From Channallabes apus (lineage: Eukaryota > Chordata > Actinopteri > Siluriformes > Clariidae), in NCBI GenBank assembly GCA_030522415.1, contig CM060121.1:16470142-16534141 (forward strand): DNA of 64,000 nt. The letters are read 5' to 3'. This document shows positions 34,179 to 45,828 of this stretch, piece by piece. The position numbers and the translations under genes were made by a program. The notes under the pieces were generated by a model, which saw only the letters and a list, made by a program, of their open reading frames with translations, was not told the DNA's origin and did not search any database. Every line of letters starts with the position of its first letter. Positions within the stretch are counted from its first letter, which is position 1.

Positions 34179-35227
34179 TTCGGTTAATGTGAAAATTGAA
34201 CGTGAAATTTACCTTATGAAGAAATGTGAAAATGAACTTACTTAATAAAACTATGAAACTATAAAATATGTCGGAAGACATTTCTCCATATTATGGACAT
34301 AATTTAATTACATAATTACAAATTTCATAATTAATGATAATAACAAAGAGAATTTATCTTTATATAATAAGAATAATAATAAGAGAAATTCATGGTGGTC
34401 AAAAAACTGATTTTCAGCACAATAGGTCAAACATTTTGTCTAAGCCTAGAAATTCTCTTGTCGCTATTGAACTTTGTGGGCTTAAAAATGCACCATTAGC
34501 AGTAAATCATCTTCAGTCTGGTGTAATTCATACATCAGTTGTGATGAGATACTTCCCAAAGGACACATACAATGGAAATCAGCCCACATCTGTAAAAACA
34601 CTAATCCTCCTCTCAGTCTCAGTCCAGGGTGAATGATTTAAAAATTATGCTCTGACTGCATGTAATATTACACTGAATATTAATATTATTATCCTAAAAT
34701 GTCAATATGTCAAATAAATATATTTAAATTACAATTAATAACATGCTACAAAATATGATGAAGACTAAAAACACATCCCTTTGCACATTCCTCTTCAACA
34801 AGTGTCCCATATTAAATCTGTAAAGTTAATTTGCATATTGGTATTGTATACGACAGACACTATGTTCATATAATCAAATCATGATTGAGCATAATTGTAA
34901 ATCAATAGCTACTTAAAGGAATGCTTTCTCTACACACTCTTATGTTAACACTGTTTGTCCCTTTAGTCTACTTGCATTAGTGAAGACAATAACATACTGT
35001 AAGGCTCATGTCCAAATCTATCTTCCTAAAGGTAACTCTGCGTCCAAGAGAGAATAAGATTGATTGGTTAGTAACCCACCCCTTTACAACATAATAGTAC
35101 CTTTGCAGATGTCCAAGAAATTATTTATACTACGCATAGTCTAACAGTAATGTAGCTTGCTACCCAACTAGCTAACAAGCACAAACATTAACCACTGAAT
35201 GAGTTATGTGTTCAGGCTATAAAATAT
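34179..35227. other. Unassigned AT-rich sequence
   Basis: A 100-codon frame at 34334-34636 is open but has no recognisable domain, and it begins in an AT-rich repeat-like stretch, so I leave it uncalled. Confidence 0.4.
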
Positions 35228-35640
35228 ACTGGCTGGCAAAAAAAACGTTTGGAACTACTGGAACTTACTCTTCAACGCATTGTCAAAGTCTGGAAGGATA
35301 GTGCTGAACTTACATAGTAAAAAATAAAACCATAAAAAACATTTCATCATTTCAACTAAGATCATTTCCATATGTACATAATGTGAAGAGAACTCACAGG
35401 GTTTGGACTAAACAGCTGTGTGGCCATAAAAAAAAACAGTTGTTAGTGAGACTAATTAGAAAAAAAACTATGTCAATTTGCTAGAGAGCCTAAAGATTAG
35501 ACTTTGGAGCAAAGGAAAATAGTCATGTGATCTGATGAGGTCAGATTCAGTCTATTCAAGAGTAATGGGCGTGTCAGGGTAAGAAGGGAAGTGTTTGAAG
35601 CAATTGTTATGGAGGCAGTGTTCTGATCTGAGGTTGGAAA
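35228..35640 (+). mobile_element. Decayed Tc1-like fragment
   Basis: CTGTGTGGCCATAAAAAAAA, AATTTGCTAGAGAGCCTAAA, GTCATGTGATCTGATGAGGT and TAATGGGCGTGTCAGGGTAA occur in the order and orientation of the middle of a Tc1-like transposase gene, around the first catalytic aspartate. No frame survives. Confidence 0.6.
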
Positions 35641-35929
35641 ATAAACTTTGTTCTTGGCACAAGTGAAGAACTGTGATGGTAAGGTGTCTGATGTTTAAGG
35701 CAAGAAGGCCAGGAACTTGTGGCACTTTTGGCCAGGAAATATATAGTATATAATACTTATAACTCATTGAAATAGCCATGTTTGTGCTATAAAAAATGTT
35801 TCTAGAAAGTTAAATACCTAGTAACAAGTTGAAATTACTGATCAATGAAGTTCATTACTTATATAATGTTATTACATAGCATCACAATAAAAAAAAACAA
35901 CCAGCAGGAATTTTTTGTCATAACATTTT

Positions 35930-35990
35930 GCCGCTTGGGGACAATGACCATTGTTAAAAGTGCTACATAAATAAAAATTAATTAAACTAC
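35930..35990 (+). mobile_element. L2 3' tail fragment
   Basis: GGGACAATGACCATTGTTAAAAG followed by a GTGCTACATAAATAAAA tail matches the extreme 3' end of the plus-strand L2 at 9485-9545. Confidence 0.75.
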
Positions 35991-36117
35991 TTTTGGAATG
36001 TTGCACACATTGGAACAGGTTGCTTTTGAAAGTTGCAATTACTTTGATAGGACCCCCCCCTCCCCCCGTCGCAAAGCGAGACCTTAATGCTTTTGTCGCC
36101 CCTCACGATAATTTTAC

Positions 36118-36280
36118 TTTAATACTTTAAGTAGTTTTGAAACCAGTACTTTTAAACTTTTACTTAAGTAAAAAGCTTGGGTTGATACTTCAACTTCTAA
36201 AGAAGTATTTTTGAACCCTAGTATCTATACTTCTACTCAAGTAATGAATGTGAATACTTTTGACACCACTGCTTATAGCA
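36118..36280. repeat. Fragment of the TTTTACTTAAGTA TIR family
   Basis: It shares CTTTTACTTAAGTAAAA and TACTCAAGTAATGAATGTGA-type sequence with the ends of the element at 43260-44456, so it is probably a fragment of the same DNA-transposon family. Confidence 0.55.
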
Positions 36281-36290
36281 CAGTAATCGA

Positions 36291-36314
36291 CCCCCCCCCC
36301 CCCCCCCCCCCCCC
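36291..36314. repeat. Run of 24 C
   Basis: An uninterrupted homopolymer. Its exact length may be affected by sequencing. Confidence 0.85.
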
Positions 36315-36317
36315 AGG

Positions 36318-36452
36318 AACGGATAGGGTTATAAGCAAGGGTTTGCTCAAGGGCCAAACAGTGGCAGTTTGGCAGTGAACTTGGTTTGGCTTGAACCCCT
36401 GACCTTTCAATTAGTAACCCAGCGCCTTCACCAGTTGTGGCACCACTGCCCT
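36318..36452 (-). mobile_element. tRNA-derived SINE fragment, reversed
   Basis: The minus strand carries a B-box region (GGGGTTCAAGCC-like, complement of GGCTTGAACCCCTGACC) preceded by a CCACAACTGGTGAAGGCGCT promoter end and followed by a CTGCCACTG block. It is the family of 23093-23300. Confidence 0.7.
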
Positions 36453-36455
36453 CTG

Positions 36456-37005
36456 AAGGTATGCTGTAGTATCTTTCACCAAGCCATCAATAACAGCTCC
36501 TTTATGTCCTGTAAATTTCAAGATGGGGAATCCATGGATCAGGTTTTTTGCCCAGAACTCATCCTACAAATGTTTTACTTGAATGAGACCTGGAGAATTT
36601 GGAGAATTTGGAGGGCCAGTCAACACCTCAATTTGTTGTGTTTTTTTGAGCCATTTTTGCAGTGTGGCCGGGGGCATTATCCTGCTAAAAGAGGCCACTG
36701 CCATCAGGGAATATTATTTCCATGAAAGGGGCATTTGGACACCAACAGAGTTTAAGTAGGTGGTACATTTCTATTCAATTAAATTCAGTTTTATTTAAAT
36801 AGCGCTATTAACAATGTCATTGTCAGAAAGCAGCTTAACAGGATCAGAAAAAAAAAATCTTCTGACCAGGCCAACTTCTTCTATTGCTCCGTGGTCCAGT
36901 TCTGATGTAGCTGTTTTTAACAGTGGACACTGGTCATCATGGACACCCTGACCAATTTGCAACTATGCATCCCCATATGCAACAAACTGTCATGCACTGT
37001 GTAGA
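36456..37005 (-). mobile_element. Decayed Tc1-like element, reversed
   Basis: It shares CACCAAGCCATCA, CATTTTTGCAGTGTGG, TATTTCCATGAAAGGG and CTCCGTGGTCCAGTTCTGAT with the better-preserved element at 58939-59875, in the same orientation. The transposase would read on the minus strand. A minus-strand L2 tail (36771-36850) has inserted near its middle. Confidence 0.72.
36771..36850 (-). mobile_element. L2 3' tail fragment
   Basis: The AATTC-type run followed by ATTTAAATAGCGCTATTAAC and GTCAGAAAGCAGCTTAACA is the minus-strand L2 3' end seen at 16540-16610. Confidence 0.8.
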
Positions 37006-38539
37006 ATTTGTGTAGAAAATCCTTCAGTAATTTGACTTATTTATACATTATTATGTTTTCAGGCAAAAGGGTGTAAAATGTATTTTTAAAATAAAAATAT
37101 AGCATTACATAATTCCATCAGTTAAACATATTTACAGTACTTTTTTACTGCTTTTACCAAACCATAATTTCTCCCAACTGTATACAGTATACAGGTAATC
37201 ATATATATGCCTGAAATCCCCAGGCTGTCTTTGTGTAGGCTAATGATTTACACCAATGCCCTTCACAAGCTAGTGATCAGTAACAAAATGCATCATAGAC
37301 TTTCACCTAAGTGCCAAAGCCAAAAAAGACAAATGTCTCATAATATGTAGACTGATTTATCATAAACTATATCAATCAGGATTCCATGTGTTTATCCAAA
37401 AATTATAGAGATGCATGCTGTCAGTTCGTGACATTATATTGGCAAGAAATAAGTGTTGACCAGAACTGGCCCATGATTTGGTTGCCACACATTGCAAAAG
37501 CACCTCTACCAACAATGCCTGTCACTGCAGAGGAAATGAATAAGATGTTTTGTATATTACTACTGTGTGCTTATGAGAAAAACGTTTTGCAAGGTCTTTA
37601 TATTAGCCTGTATGTTTCTATTAATAAATTCATGCAGAAATGTAGTTTTTCTCCAAGTGCAACTCACAAGCAATTCTGATGTCATGAAAACTAATCAAGC
37701 AGACTTTCAACTTCCCATTATCATTAGTATTCATTAGCTTGCTAATGGTCTTCTCAAATAAAGAAAAACCTTTTTACACCTTAATTTTGACTTCATATCA
37801 AGTCAACTGTAGCTAACCAGCTAGAAGAAAGCTGTTTGGCTATTGGCCAGAAAGAACTAGGAATCTTGTGTGACGTGGATAACATTTTACATGGTTTTAT
37901 ATACTGCATACGAAACAGGGTACAGTCTCTACCTTATCTGAGACTTTCTGTCACTCCTTACCGCCTACAATTAAACCAAAAAAATATATATGTTAAAGGT
38001 AAATGTTAGAATAGGCCAATATAAGGTTTTGCGTAGCTTCGGTTATTAGAAACGGTTATTAATAATTAAGAATAACTGTCTTCTACCCTGAATGTAAAAA
38101 CTGGTTCACTCAAGGGAGCATCTGTGGAAGTGACGATAATAGCCCAATAAAAGCACGTATTCACAGAGTAATGCATTCTGCTTAAGTTACACCCGAGTGA
38201 ATTGTAATCTTGGCACAGATACACACAGAACAAGATGCATCTGTCCACCAGACATTAGCTGCACATGCTATTAGGAGCTTGTGGTCTAACAATGCAAGAA
38301 AACTCCGTATGACACATTCTGCTTTTTTTTATTCCTCCAGAAGCATGACGGCTGTCTGGATTTAAATCCATGTCTAACAAAGGTGAAGGAGCTTTGAGGT
38401 GATGCCAGAAGAGTGTGACGTCACGAGCAACCATCAGTGTGGAGTTTGGCAAGTTATCTTCATGTAGGGTTCCCTAGTTTCCTTGCAAAAACATGTACGT
38501 GTGTCCTTGCATGAACGAGGTGTATTCTACCGCTCCTTA
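37006..38539. other. Unassigned sequence
   Basis: No repeat or gene recognised. The open frame at 37386-37679 has no family features. Confidence 0.4.
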
Positions 38540-38620
38540 TGTTCTGGGATAGACCCCAGATCCACTGTTACTCTGATCAGGACAAAGCAGTTAATTAAGA
38601 TGAATGAATAAAATGAATAT
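38540..38620 (+). mobile_element. SINE 3' fragment
   Basis: TTCTGGGATAGACCCCAGAT, then CAGGACAAAGCAGTTAATTA and a GAATGAATAAAATGAAT tail, matches the 3' end of the 20510 SINE family. Confidence 0.65.
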
Positions 38621-38652
38621 CATGATGTATATAATGTATGTGTATGGCTCTA

Positions 38653-38863
38653 GAGCAGAGGTCCGTAGTCTTGCCTGAAGAACTGGTGCGGCTGCAGGTT
38701 TTAAATCCAACCAGTCAGGACTCACACCTGTTTCCACTTGTTTAATCAGTTTAATCATCTTGGGCTCCAAACAACTTTCAACTGTGTCTCCTATTTGGCT
38801 GGAATGAAAGCCTGCAGCCACACCAGCCCTTTTCAGATAAGATTGAAGACCCCTGCTCAAAAG
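38653..38863. mobile_element. Palindromic MITE, about 210 bp
   Basis: The left half (AGAGCAGAGGTCCGTAGTCT...GGCTGCAGGTTTTAAATCCA) is mirrored by the right half (CATTCCAGCC-type sequence read backwards: GGAATGAAAGCCTGCAGCC...GAAGACCCCTGCTC). Together they could fold into one long hairpin. No coding capacity. Confidence 0.75.
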
Positions 38864-40283
38864 TGTCACCGAAAACACTTATCATGTCTTATCATGGAGT
38901 GACATCAAAGTACAGGCTATTATACAATAGAGTTCTAGACTTGGTCTTTACTCAACAGAGATCAAGGCAACATCATAATCATAATCATACTGTAGGTCAT
39001 AAGGAGTTTAGAGAGTGACTACAATCTCAGCTGTAGTGTATGATTAGCAATGAGAGTCCGTGCATTTACAGTTGTTTTCAGGTTCGATATCTAACGCACG
39101 TTTTTGACCAGTGATCACAATAACCATATTTGTTGAATGCTTAGAAGAAATAGAGAGAAAGTGAAAGAGATTGGAATAAAAAAAACACTAAACAGAGAGA
39201 CATACGGTCCTCGCAAGGCCTGAATAACCAAGGAAGCTGAAAAACAGTGACGCTGAGAAGCATGCTGCCTCCCTGTCATATTTGTTTAGATACTGGCAAT
39301 TCTCCTTTAAACAGAGGTGGTTTTTGTGTGAGAGAAAAGCTTAACATATTCCTTGTTGTTTTTTTCTCCAAACAAACAGCGGCATTTTGAGGAAAAGTCA
39401 GAACCTCAGCATGTGGCCAACATAAACATTTCCCAAATAAGCCAGACTCGAAAAACAGGGGAGGACACATATAATGAGCTCAAGAGTGTGTGTGTGTATA
39501 TGTGTGAGTGTGAGTGAGAAAGAGAGACCGACTCAGGTCAGAGTCCTACGACTCTCTTTTGCTTCATTTCTATTGTTTAAACTTAGCACATGCAGGCTTA
39601 CTTTCCTTACAGCCTCCTGTCATGGCGTTCCTCTAAGACTTACATTGAGCATGCTTCCATTAGACAGTTAATTCACAGAATTATTAAAATATTGAATTTG
39701 TTCATGAGCAAAAAATATACTGTGTATATGTGCAGTTTTTGAGTGTTGCATTAATTATCGTTATTATTTAAATGATCAACATTTCAAATTTTACTTGGTG
39801 AAACTGTTTACTGCAATGCTTTAAAAGATTGGAAACGCTTATAGAAGGATCTTGGAACATCCGCCATGCAGAATGTTTTTCCAAACATAAAGTTCCCTCT
39901 GTTCTCCAGACCACAGACTTTTAGCTAGATTCAAATCTGGAAACTGAGACATTTATAATGTAGCAAAACACTGATTTTGACTCTTGATTGATTTGGATGA
40001 ATGATTGGCATCATTGCCATTTCTGAGGGTACATCTACAGACAAGTCCTAATCTACTGATGCAGTGTTTAGGCCTAAAATATTTCTGTTTTTTAAAAAAG
40101 AAAAAACTAAAAGAAAAACAGCTCCAGTGATATCACAAGTAATTTTCCCAGTGACTGTAGTATGCCTTTTTTGCTGTGGTCCATTCTTTCACCATACATG
40201 CTAATTCTGGGCACTAGAGTGAATTTGAACAGCAGCATTTGAGCATTTTGAACCCAAAGAATACTACATTGCCCCAATTAAGA
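38864..40283. other. Unassigned sequence with a (GT)n run
   Basis: A short imperfect GT run lies at 39484-39520. The stretch around 39840-40080 vaguely resembles reversed Tc1 sequence but I could not support it. Confidence 0.4.
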
Positions 40284-40333
40284 CTCATGGATAGACTCCA
40301 GGCCTGTATACAGGATAAAGCGGTGTAGACATA
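40284..40333 (+). mobile_element. SINE 3' fragment
   Basis: ATAGACTCCAGGCCTGTATA followed by GGATAAAGCGGTGTAGAC is the terminal part of the 20510 SINE family. Confidence 0.6.
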
Positions 40334-42421
40334 TAACCTACTTAGCGAATTGCTGTGTAATATTTATTCATTAGGGTGTTCATATGCATTTAAAAAAAAA
40401 TTTTAGCCGAAAGTATGTGATGAAAAAAATCTTCAGCCAGCGTGCTCGGGTTTTCAGTTTTATTTAATACAGAATAAATATTAATAAAGATTTCACAGGG
40501 GTAGGTTAACATGACACAAAACAGAAATGTGTGTGTGTGTGTGCACTCCTGTGTGCGCTAGTCATAGAAGACATCAAAGAAAATCCTTAGGAAAAAAAAT
40601 TTCTCCTTGACATACTCTTGGAAAAAATCCCTCTGACAAGCATCTGCATATTGAACCTTACAGTGAAATGGAGAGAGTAGACCTGCTGGAACAAGAGCTC
40701 GTCACAAATTTTCCCATCAGCACTCAGTTCTTACTGCACAGCTGTGTTGGTTTGCGCTACTAGGCAAAAGTCATGGCAGCGTTGGTGGAATTTTCTGAAT
40801 AACAGAGTCTGTTCTTCTGATGGGAAACATAAAATCGTTTTCTTTAAGCCAAATAACAAACACATTTGTTACATACTTGCATCACACATATGTAAAAAAA
40901 CAACAACAAAAAAACATACACACAGACTACTAATTAATGACTAATACATGAAATTCAGCTGGAAAAGATACAACAACCAGCGTAAGCTGTCATAATACAG
41001 CTAGAAAAATTATGATTTCGCACAGCTGCCTAAACCAAATGGAAAACATGGATATGAAGTAAGTGCATACTTAATGTTATTATGTCTACGAGGGGTGTTC
41101 AAGTCAAACTGATTGACATTTACAGAAGATTTCAAGCACAGTGAGGTAATGAGACTCTTAGACACCGTAAAAAGAATTAATGGTGCAAACGTTGTAAAGT
41201 AGGCGGTTTGACGATCCTGGCTGAGGGGGCTTGGAGCATTCAGCCTGTGGAACTCCTGCTCCTTAATCCTTAATCATCAGATAACTTGTCACCAACCTGT
41301 TAACCAATTTTAAAATCTTTGGGCCATTAAAGGAGTTCCTGGGAGGCCAGTGTATCAGATGTGAAACAGCCAGTACGATTATGGCTACGGTGTACTGAGA
41401 AAACATTCTGCCTTGGTGTCCAAGCACTAGTGGAATGCTGGGATATGTGCATTAGTGTAGCAGTGGTTGAATAAAATGCTGCTTTTGGGGTGTCAATAAG
41501 TCTGAACTATAGAAAAAAACTGTGAGAGAGTAAGGAAAGCAGGCTAAATGTATTTTGTCTAAAAATATTTCAAACTAGATGTCATAAATTGTACTGTAAA
41601 CTGTTCATAATGAGGCAAGCACTTCACCGAGCATCACCTAGAAATTAGATTTTCTCTACAAGAAAAATAACAACAACAAGTGAATAATCAAATAAATAAT
41701 ATTGAACAATCAAATAAACTGTTTGGTTTTATTTTGCTGTGAGAATAAACATCTGGGCTGCATGCTGGGACTGTGTGCTGAAACATGGTCTCAGACAAAA
41801 AAGGAACAAGAAACAAGTAGAGCGGAATGCATGGAGGAGTTTACAGGAAGCCAAGGAAAAAGTCTCCAAAGTTAGCAACAATAGGCTTAGGGCCGAAAAT
41901 AGCAGTGGATAAAAAGCAGAGTACATCCTGCTTCACAACAGGTTTAATTTACGTCACGGTGAATCTTAAGTAGGATGTGCTAGAGTTTAAAAAATCCCAA
42001 AATCTTTAATGTAGTGAAAAAAATAGGGTTCTTTAGAATTCTATTATTAATAACTATCATCAAGCACAATGTACTAGAAAATACCTTCCAGGAAACAGTT
42101 GCAGTTAATAATTATTGAAGAACTTTTTCATTTTCTTTTTTCGATAATTATAGTTTATACATACAGAGAAAGAGAGAATAAGCCAAAAAATGCATACACA
42201 CTTCAGGAAAAAAAAAACGTACAAATAAAACTTATAAATATTTTAATGCAAAATATATTTCTATACATTATATATTGTTCTATATGATAATTTTATAATA
42301 ATTATTATAATAGTATTATATTAATATAATTAATAATTCTTGGCGCACTCTGTATGTGTATATATATATATATATATTGATACAGAGTGAGTATTTTCAT
42401 AAAATTATTAATATATATATA
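40334..42421. other. Unassigned AT-rich sequence
   Basis: Contains short GT and TA runs (40530-40543, 42357-42378). At 41093 the sequence ACGAGGGGTGTTCAAGTCAA resembles a mariner terminus, but no matching end or transposase supports it. Confidence 0.4.
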
Positions 42422-43243
42422 CTCAGCAAAAAAAGAAACGTCCCTTTTTCAGGACTGTGTATTTCAATAATAATGTTGTAAAAATCCAAATAACTTTACA
42501 GATCTTCATTGTAAAGGGTTTAAACAATGTTTTCCATGCATGTTCAATTAACCATAATCAATTAATTAACATGCACCTGTGGAATGGTCGTTAAGACCTT
42601 AACAGCTTACAGAAAGTAGGCATTTAAGGTCACAGTTCTAAAAACGCAGGACACTAAAGAGACTTGTCTACCGACTGTGAAAAACACCCAAAGAAAGATG
42701 CCCAGGGTCCCTGCTCATCTGCGTGAACGTGCATTAGGCATGCTGCAGGGAGGCATGAGGACTGCTGATGTGGCTAGGGCAATAAATCGCCATGTCCGCA
42801 CTGTGAGACGCCTAAGACCGCGCTACAGGGAGACAGGAAGGACAGCTGATCATCCTCGCAGTGGAAGACCACGTGTAACAACACCTGCACAGGATGGGTA
42901 CATCCGAATATCACACCTGCGTGACAGGTACAGGATGGCCACAACAACTGCCCGAGTCACACCAGGAACACACAATCCCTCCATCTCACAGCAAGAACTG
43001 ACAAATCTGGTCCAGTCCATGAGGAGGAGATGCACTGCAGTACTTCAAGCAGCTAGTGGCCACCAGATACTGACTGGTACTGACTGATTTTGAGCCTCCC
43101 TTCATTCAGGGACACATTGTGAAACATTTTTAGTTCATGTCTTATGGTGTTGACTCTTTTAGTGTTCATACAAATATTTACACATTAAGTTTACTGAAAG
43201 TAAAAACAGTTGAAAGTCAGAGGACGTTTCTTTTTTTGCTGAG
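42422..43243 (+). mobile_element. Tc1 internal-deletion derivative, 822 bp
   Basis: The inverted repeats CTCAGCAAAAAAAGAAACGT and ACGTTTCTTTTTTTGCTGAG are perfect, with TA on both sides (42420-42421, 43244-43245). A full element of this type would be about twice as long. The catalytic middle of the transposase is missing, while both ends and the start of the gene remain, so this is a non-autonomous copy that an active transposase could still mobilise. Confidence 0.92.
42698..43087 (+). CDS. Truncated Tc1 transposase, DNA-binding domain only
   Basis: An uninterrupted 129-codon frame from ATG 42698 (MPRVPAHLRERALGM) to TGA. An upstream in-frame GTG at 42677 is less likely as a start. Residues 1-55 form the first helix-turn-helix (ADVARAINRHVRTVRRLRPR), a GRPRV hook lies at 56-60, and part of the second helix-turn-helix follows to about residue 95. 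At about residue 98 the frame jumps directly to a C-terminal piece (VQSMRRRCTAVLQAASG), so all catalytic residues are lost. If expressed it could only bind the inverted repeats, as repressor-type truncated transposases do in other families; that role is inference. Confidence 0.75.
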   Translation: MPRVPAHLRERALGMLQGGMRTADVARAINRHVRTVRRLRPRYRETGRTADHPRSGRPRVTTPAQDGYIRISHLRDRYRMATTTARVTPGTHNPSISQQELTNLVQSMRRRCTAVLQAASGHQILTGTD

Positions 43244-43259
43244 TATATATATATATATA

Positions 43260-43735
43260 CAGAGCAGAAAGAGTAATAAAATTTGTACTCAAGTACAAGT
43301 ACTGTTACTTCAGTGAAATTTTACTTAAGTACAAGTAAAGTTACCATTATAAAAATCTACTCAAGTAAAAGTAAAAAGTTGCTCATTAAAAAATTTACTC
43401 AGAGTAAAAGTTACTGAGTTACTTTTTTATTTAATTTTTTTTAACAGCGGGGTGGGATGAGGCATTCTAGCGTAGTTCAAAAAAGATGAGCAGATATAAA
43501 TCTCAAACTAGTTGTTTTTAACTGAAGGAACACATTTGCATAATAAAGCTGTTGTCTTTTTCTGCTTGAAAATCAAAGTGGTCACTTAAATATGATGTTT
43601 CGTCCCAGTCTAGAGCCATACAGCAAAAGAATGGTTCAGGGTTCTATTTTAAACTGTATGGAAATGGTGTTATATGGCAGAAAGAACTAGATCCAATCTT
43701 TTAACTGATGAAATAATGAGGTTTGTACACATACA

Positions 43736-43772
<37 letters not shown>

Positions 43773-44456
43773 ACACATTCCAGGAGGAGGATCAGATTCA
43801 GGATGGACCCAGGCCAAAATAATAAACAAAATGCTATTTATATTTAGTAGCTAGATTATATGCAAAAAAAAAACACAAACAAAAATACAGGTACCTTCCC
43901 GGACTCCCTAAACCAAAAACAGTGAAATTATCTACAAATATATACAAAGACCAACCAAACCAAAGGGACAAAGCAATAATCAAAGTCAATTGGAGGTAAA
44001 AAGTCAAACCGGAATTCACAACCAAATATCAAAAGGCCAAAATCACAACCTCTTTCATCTTTCTCTCTCCGGTTTATATATGGTCGTACTAGACGATGAC
44101 GTCACTCTCAGGGCGGAAGCGACCGTGTGGAAGGTCAGGAAGATGCCGATGTCAGAAAACCTGGAGTGGAGTCTGGAGCGGCGCGCGACCAGGACATGAT
44201 ACACACACACGCGGCGCAACGGAGCATTTATACAAAGCATAATATTTTTATTATTTTAGCATTTTCATTCATTTATTTTTTACTCAGTAGCGAATATGAT
44301 TTAAAATGTAGCGAATTACAATACTTCAAACAAAACGTACTTAAGTAAAAGTAAAATTACAGATTTTTGAAACTACTTTAAAAAGTAGAAATACATAAAA
44401 AATCTACTCAATTACAGTAACGCGAGTAAATGTAATTCATTACTTTCCACCTCTGT
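43260..44456. mobile_element. TIR DNA transposon, 1.2 kb, no transposase
   Basis: The left end CAGAGCAGAAAGAGTAATAA and the right end, whose reverse complement is CAGAGGTGGAAAGTAATGAA, are inverted repeats. They lead into many copies of ACTTAAGTA/AAAGTAAAA-type motifs on both sides. CAG ends suggest hAT affinity but I could not find an 8-bp duplication, partly because the left side sits in a TA repeat. The interior holds a (CA)n run and a GC-richer segment at 44050-44220 with no confirmed gene. Confidence 0.7.
43735..43776. repeat. (CA)n microsatellite
   Basis: Mostly pure CA units with an AACA start and a GACA interruption near 43769. Confidence 0.92.
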
Positions 44457-44461
44457 GTATT

Positions 44462-44517
44462 CTGTAAAGCTGCTGTGTGACAATGACCATTGCTAAAAGT
44501 GCTATTTAAATAAAAAA
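44462..44517 (+). mobile_element. L2 3' tail fragment
   Basis: GTAAAGCTGCTGTGTGACAA followed by AAAAGTGCTATTTAAATAAA is the plus-strand L2 3' end. Confidence 0.78.
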
Positions 44518-45730
44518 AGTTATTACTTTTACGAAATGTTAAATATCCCTGCAATTCTACAAGAACATGGAAATTCATCATCTCTAAAATCTCAGACTCA
44601 AATAGTTTTATGCTTAGTGTAAGTATTTCCTTGCTGCTCGCCTTGGGTCATTCCAGCTCCAACAGGACTTGACCCAAACTAACTCCAAGCAACTAAACTA
44701 AAATGAAAGTACCAGGTCCATATAACCTGAAACCATCTCTTAAGGAAGACACATTTTAAACATTTTCAGGCATATTAATCCCCATTTTCAACAGGTCAAA
44801 ACCGTTCCCCTTCTTGATGCAAAACTTCAGGACTATAATAAATGTACTACACTAGACTGAGTGTATTGATTCTTGCATACACAAAGTCCTGTGTGTGCTC
44901 TTGCTGTGCAGTGCTTCTTACACTTTCCAAATCAATCTGTGTTTGGTAAGAAATCATTAGTTTCAAATCACACTGTAATTTTTTAAGGGAACACACATCT
45001 GTTACTATTCTGTGTAAGTAGCAAGTGAATACCTGATTGCAAATAGTATTTTTGTAATCTGATGTATCTTTGTAAATGCTTTAGTAGGAAAACTGATTGG
45101 GATATTTTAAAAGGGTTTCAAATTAATAATGTTTTTCTTCACTTATGTCTGCTCTTTAGAAAATTGCAACTAGGGCAAGACTTAATGACCTGGTTGGCTT
45201 TAATGGTATTGGTTTATTGTAATTAAATGATCATATTTTTACTTTTACTTAATTTTATTATAAAATAGCTGAGCAAGAGTAAGAATTGTAGTAATACATA
45301 GTAATAAATGCACTTGCCGCTGTAGGATTGTAAGCTAATTAAAAGACGATTTGTGCAAATTTGTAAATATATAAATGAATAATTTAAGCAAATCTAATCA
45401 AAGTTTTTTTTCCCGTGGAAAGTCTACAATTCAAGCACTAAATGATTTTTTTAGTATCTGAGATGGGAGGAATCTATGAGGATCATGAGCTGCATATTTT
45501 GCAAACCTAAACTTGGCCTAAACTCGACATTTAACAGCTCTAATTAAATCTCATTTAATCAAGCTTTAATCAAACTTTCCTGTTTGCACATAAAATGAGA
45601 ACTAACTTAAGGAAACCTAAGGACATGGACAACCTCACACATATTTTTACATTTCTATATTTTTATACTTCACATTTTATACTTTTTATCACAGTTTATC
45701 AATCTTTTGGTAATTCCTCTTCTTATATAT
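44518..45730. other. Unassigned AT-rich sequence
   Basis: No gene or repeat recognised. Confidence 0.4.
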
Positions 45731-45734
45731 TTAT

Positions 45735-45828
45735 ATTTTCATATTTAAATAATTCTTTTGATTGTGTAAAGCTGCTTTGCGACAATGACAATTTTTAAAA
45801 GTGCTATACAAATAAAATTGAAGTTAAT
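45735..45828 (+). mobile_element. L2 3' tail fragment
   Basis: AATAATTCTTTTGATTGTGT and AAAAGTGCTATACAAATAAA match 9440-9530 base for base over long stretches. No LINE coding sequence precedes it. Confidence 0.82.

Noticed and set aside
34334..34636. 100-codon plus-strand frame
   Set aside because: Begins in AT-rich low-complexity sequence and shows no family features.
37386..37679. 97-codon plus-strand frame
   Set aside because: No recognised domain, splice context or codon bias; length is expected by chance in 64 kb.
39840..40080. Possible reversed Tc1 fragment
   Set aside because: Only loose resemblance in wording of a few short stretches; no motif could be translated.
41090..41510. Possible mariner relic beginning ACGAGGGGTGTTCAAGTC
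   Set aside because: One end resembles a mariner terminus, but I found no matching inverted end, TA pair or transposase trace.
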